Shown here piece after piece: positions 61,468 to 64,000 of a stretch of DNA of 64,000 nucleotides. The stretch lies in NCBI GenBank assembly GCA_902805545.1, contig CADCTD010000170.1:42324-106323 (forward strand), read 5' to 3'. Under the pieces are notes generated by a model. That model had not been told where the DNA came from and searched no databases. It saw only the letters and a program-made list of their open reading frames with translations. Position 1 is the first letter of the stretch; each line of letters starts with the position of its first letter. This DNA is from an uncultured Craurococcus sp. (lineage in GTDB: Bacteria > Pseudomonadota > Alphaproteobacteria > Acetobacterales > Acetobacteraceae). Position numbers and translations under genes: made by a program.

Positions 61468-64000
61468 ATGGGCATCGACCAGTGGCAGCGGGCGAGCATG
61501 TTCCGTCGCGGCGCGGCGCGGGCCGATGCCTCCTTCCTCGAGCCGGGTGAGGCGAGCCGCCCGACCCGGCCGCCGGCCCAGCCCCTCAGCCAGAAGGAAT
61601 TGCAGGAAAGCGCGCAGCGCTGGGCACGGGCGCGACTGAAGGAGCGGGTCGTCTCGCCGGAGATGGCGGGGCTCGGCCTCAGCGCGGCGATGCTGGCGGC
61701 GGTGCTGGACCAGATCGGGCTGAAGGGCGGGGCGCCGGCGGGCGAGGCGGTTGCGGCGCCGGAGCCGGCCGTGGCGGCGGGGCGCGGCAGCAGCGGGGCG
61801 AGCACCGTCATGGCCGGGGCGGAGGTGGGCAGCGGGCTCGACCAGGGCGGGAGCGATGCGGGCGCCGCGACCCATGGCGGACGGACCGCCGACGCCCCGG
61901 TGGAGCGGCCCATGGCGCGGGGGACGACCATCATCCCCTCCAACATCCTGCGCGCCGAGGCGGATGCCTGGGCGATACGGGTCGCCGATGCCTCGGTGAT
62001 CGGCAAGGCGGGGTTGCTGGCGGAAGCGGCGGCCGGGCTCGGCCTGATGCAGGCGGCGGAGGCGCGGGCGGTCGGCGGGGTGGATGCGGCGCTGCTGGCG
62101 GCGTCGCAGGCCCGGGCGATCGCCGATGCGGGGAAAGCGGCCAAGGCCGTGGAGGGCGCCAAGGCGGAGGCCGCGGTGCAGCCCCAGGCGCAGACGGCGG
62201 AACCGGTGTATGCCGCGCCCGCGGCCCAGTCGGTGGCGGCTGGCCGTGACCTCGGCAGCCAGGCGAGCCAGACCGTCGCCGATGCGGATGACGGTGCGCT
62301 GGGCTGGGCGGCGCCCTCGCCAATCGTCACCTCGGCGGCGAAGCTGGACATGATGGTGGCGGCGCCGCTCGATCTCGCCGGGCTGGGGCTCGGCAAGGCG
62401 GCGGCGCTGGCGAAGGGTGCGGTCGCCGAGGTGAAGGCGGAGCACGGCGGCGGCGTCGCAGCCTCGGCGTATCGAACCGAGACGGCGGCCACGACGGTCA
62501 GTCATGCGCCGGTGGATGGCCGTGCGGCCCCGGCCGTCGTCGCAGCGGCGGATCATGCCGGCACGGTCGGGCTGGTGCAGGGGAGCGTGACCGGGGCGGT
62601 CAATGCGGTGGCCCGCGCGGTGGCGGGTGTGGATCAGGCGGCCTTGGGCACGCCGGTGTCCATCGGGGTCGTGGCGGGACTCGATGCGGGGGCCGTCGGA
62701 GCGACAACGGCGGATCATGCGGCCTCGGCTGGTCCGGTGACGGCGGCCGTGCCTGGCGGGACCGCGGGCGGTGCGAAGGCGGGCAGCGATACGGCTGCCG
62801 GGTCGGTCGGGGCTGTGGCGGGTGGTGTCATCGGGACGCTCAGCCCGGATGGCGGCCAGGGTACGGATGCGGTTGGCGGGACGGTCGGGGCGGTGCTCGG
62901 CGATGTGCTGGGGACGATCCAACCTGGCGTGGGTCATGGGGCCGAGCCGGCTGGCGGGGTAGCGACCGGAGGAGGTGTGCCGGGCGAGGCGCTGGGGACG
63001 CCCGGCCTCGGCGAGGGCCAGGGTGCCGATCCGGCGCCGGTGACGAATGCCGAAGGCGGTGGTCCGGGAAATGGCTCGGTCGGTGTGGGCCACGGGGCCC
63101 CCGTCGGGGCGGTGCTCGGTGATGTTTTTGAAGGGTCCGATTCCGGGGCCGGCCAGGGTGCCGATCCTGCGGCGGGACCGGATGCCGGGGCGGATGGTCC
63201 TGGGAAGGGCTCGGCCGGCGGGGGCCATGGGGCCTCGGTTGGGGCTGTGCTCGATGATGTGCTCGGAGGGTTCGATGCTGGGGCCGACCAAGGCTCCGAT
63301 CCCGCGACCGGATCGGATGCCGGAGGCGGCGGTCCTGGAAAGGGTTCGGCGGACGGTGGGCATGGAGCCTCCGTCGGTGCTGCGCTCGGAGGATCCGATT
63401 CCGGGGCGGACAAGGGCTCCGATCCAGTGACGGGATCGGATGCCGGGGCGGGTGATCCAGTGAAGGGCTCGGCTGGCAAGGGTCACGGGGCCTCGGTTGG
63501 GGCTGTGCTCGGAGGGTTCGATCCTGGAGCGGACAAGGGCTCCAACCCGGCGGCGGGATCGGATGCCGGGGCGGATGGTCCAGGGAAGGGCTCGGCTGGC
63601 GGGAACTACGGGGCTTCCGTCGGTGCTGTGCTGGGAGGGTCTGCTTCCGAGGCGGACAAAGGTTCCGATCCAGTGACGGGATCGCATGGCGGAGCGGATG
63701 GTCCTGGGAAGGGCTCGGCTGGCGGGAACTACGGGGCTTCCGTCGGTGCTGTGCTGGGAGGGTCTGATTCCGGGGCGGACAAAGGTTCCGATCCAGTGAC
63801 GGGATCGGATGCTGGGGCGGATGGTCCAGGGAAGGGTTCGGCTGGCGGGGGCCACGGGACCTCGGTTGGGGCTGTGCTCGGTGGGTCCGATGCCGGGGTA
63901 GACAAGGACTCCAATCCGTCGGCGGGATCGGACGCCGGGGCGGATGGTCCAGGGAAGGGTTCGGCTGGCGGGACCCATGGGACCTCGGTTGGTGATGTGC
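61468..64000 (+). CDS. Large Ala/Gly/Asp-rich protein with 41-residue tandem repeats (3' end outside window)
   Basis: Open from ATG 61468 (GGGAAAAGACGG before it) to the window edge, 844 codons without a stop. Residues 1-90 include a charged helical segment (SQKELQESAQRWARARLKE). Residues 90-470 are Ala/Val-rich with AADHA and VGAV motifs. From about residue 547 the chain consists of 41-residue repeats (first two 45) of the form GAVLGGSDSGADKGSDPVTG then SDAGADGPGKGSAGGGHGASV. There is no signal peptide, no cysteine and very few aromatics. Repeat codons end in T or A far more often than elsewhere in the window. Function unknown; a type I-secreted surface protein is possible because such proteins lack N-terminal signals. 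Confidence 0.75.
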   Translation, partial: MGIDQWQRASMFRRGAARADASFLEPGEASRPTRPPAQPLSQKELQESAQRWARARLKERVVSPEMAGLGLSAAMLAAVLDQIGLKGGAPAGEAVAAPEPAVAAGRGSSGASTVMAGAEVGSGLDQGGSDAGAATHGGRTADAPVERPMARGTTIIPSNILRAEADAWAIRVADASVIGKAGLLAEAAAGLGLMQAAEARAVGGVDAALLAASQARAIADAGKAAKAVEGAKAEAAVQPQAQTAEPVYAAPAAQSVAAGRDLGSQASQTVADADDGALGWAAPSPIVTSAAKLDMMVAAPLDLAGLGLGKAAALAKGAVAEVKAEHGGGVAASAYRTETAATTVSHAPVDGRAAPAVVAAADHAGTVGLVQGSVTGAVNAVARAVAGVDQAALGTPVSIGVVAGLDAGAVGATTADHAASAGPVTAAVPGGTAGGAKAGSDTAAGSVGAVAGGVIGTLSPDGGQGTDAVGGTVGAVLGDVLGTIQPGVGHGAEPAGGVATGGGVPGEALGTPGLGEGQGADPAPVTNAEGGGPGNGSVGVGHGAPVGAVLGDVFEGSDSGAGQGADPAAGPDAGADGPGKGSAGGGHGASVGAVLDDVLGGFDAGADQGSDPATGSDAGGGGPGKGSADGGHGASVGAALGGSDSGADKGSDPVTGSDAGAGDPVKGSAGKGHGASVGAVLGGFDPGADKGSNPAAGSDAGADGPGKGSAGGNYGASVGAVLGGSASEADKGSDPVTGSHGGADGPGKGSAGGNYGASVGAVLGGSDSGADKGSDPVTGSDAGADGPGKGSAGGGHGTSVGAVLGGSDAGVDKDSNPSAGSDAGADGPGKGSAGGTHGTSVGDV
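63106..64000 (+). repeat. Tandem 123-bp coding repeat array
   Basis: At least seven units within the large protein gene, two of 135 bp and the rest of 123 bp, continuing past the window. The units at 63622-63744 and 63745-63867 are nearly identical, differing at only a few bases in their first half, which suggests recent duplication by slippage or unequal crossing over. Confidence 0.88.

Noticed and set aside
61411..63978. 855-residue minus-strand frame opposite the repeat protein
   Set aside because: Its codons are exact complements of the plus-strand codons, giving Arg/Pro/His-rich repeats of no plausible fold. The plus strand has the ribosome site and the G-first codon pattern.
63106..64000. 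CRISPR-like array
   Set aside because: Repeats are in frame, contiguous without spacers, and encode a regular 41-residue unit.

Overview
The window is one continuous, very GC-rich chromosomal stretch of an alphaproteobacterium, most likely a Roseomonas-like member of the Acetobacteraceae. The pointers are the AapJQMP amino-acid transporter, a short alphaproteobacterial HPr kinase joined to rapZ and a sugar-permease-free PTS, a type II NADH dehydrogenase, and the yfgM-bamB-der order. This placement is inference from gene content and composition. There is no phage, plasmid backbone, intact IS or CRISPR array, so most of it reads as core or near-core chromosome.

Layout. 1-5 kb: the first three quarters of mfd (leftward, its 3' end lies before the window), a divergent type II NADH dehydrogenase, a ferritin-like DUF892 protein and a small hypothetical. 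5-11.5 kb: a kup potassium transporter downstream of the aapJQMP operon, which has hairpins between its genes and a good sigma-54 promoter match upstream. 11.5-15 kb: a penicillin-binding protein followed by a kinase-like phosphotransfer protein, then an AT-rich control region and an XRE regulator. 15-19 kb: an overlapping regulatory operon hprK-rapZ-EIIA(Man)-HPr-Enzyme I. 19-22.6 kb: a serine/threonine dehydratase-like enzyme, a secreted small protein, uppP and a DUF3445 haem demethylase-like protein. 22.6-32.6 kb: a pentose or deoxypentose utilisation locus (ribokinase-type kinase, DUF4432 mutarotase-like protein, a four-gene sugar ABC importer, deoC, and a divergent DeoR repressor with an FGGY kinase).

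32.6-46 kb: an orphan TRAP binding protein, two small membrane proteins, ahcY with a 20-bp palindrome upstream, a GAF-PAS-PAS hybrid kinase, a flippase-like membrane protein, a second sugar ABC importer and an MFS protein. 46-53.8 kb: a 2'-5' RNA ligase-like gene that runs into tRNA-Ser(GGA), the der-bamB-yfgM operon, a lipoprotein and an anchored protein of unknown role, a dihydroorotase and a YghU-type glutathione enzyme. 53.8-60 kb: a DUF302 protein, then a five-gene surface-glycan operon (heptosyltransferase family GT9, GT2, two GT4-like enzymes and an asparagine synthase). 60-64 kb: ygfZ overlapping an M23 peptidase gene, then a very long Ala/Gly/Asp-rich protein with 41-residue tandem repeats that runs off the window.

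Two features cut across the map. A 107-108 bp intergenic element occurs three times, each time with its terminal TAG serving as the stop codon of the gene beside it, with imperfect terminal inverted repeats and conserved hairpins; it looks like a MITE-type element. A second family of short palindromic CTAG-bounded repeats occupies other gene ends. The repeat protein at the right edge is the least explained coding sequence here.
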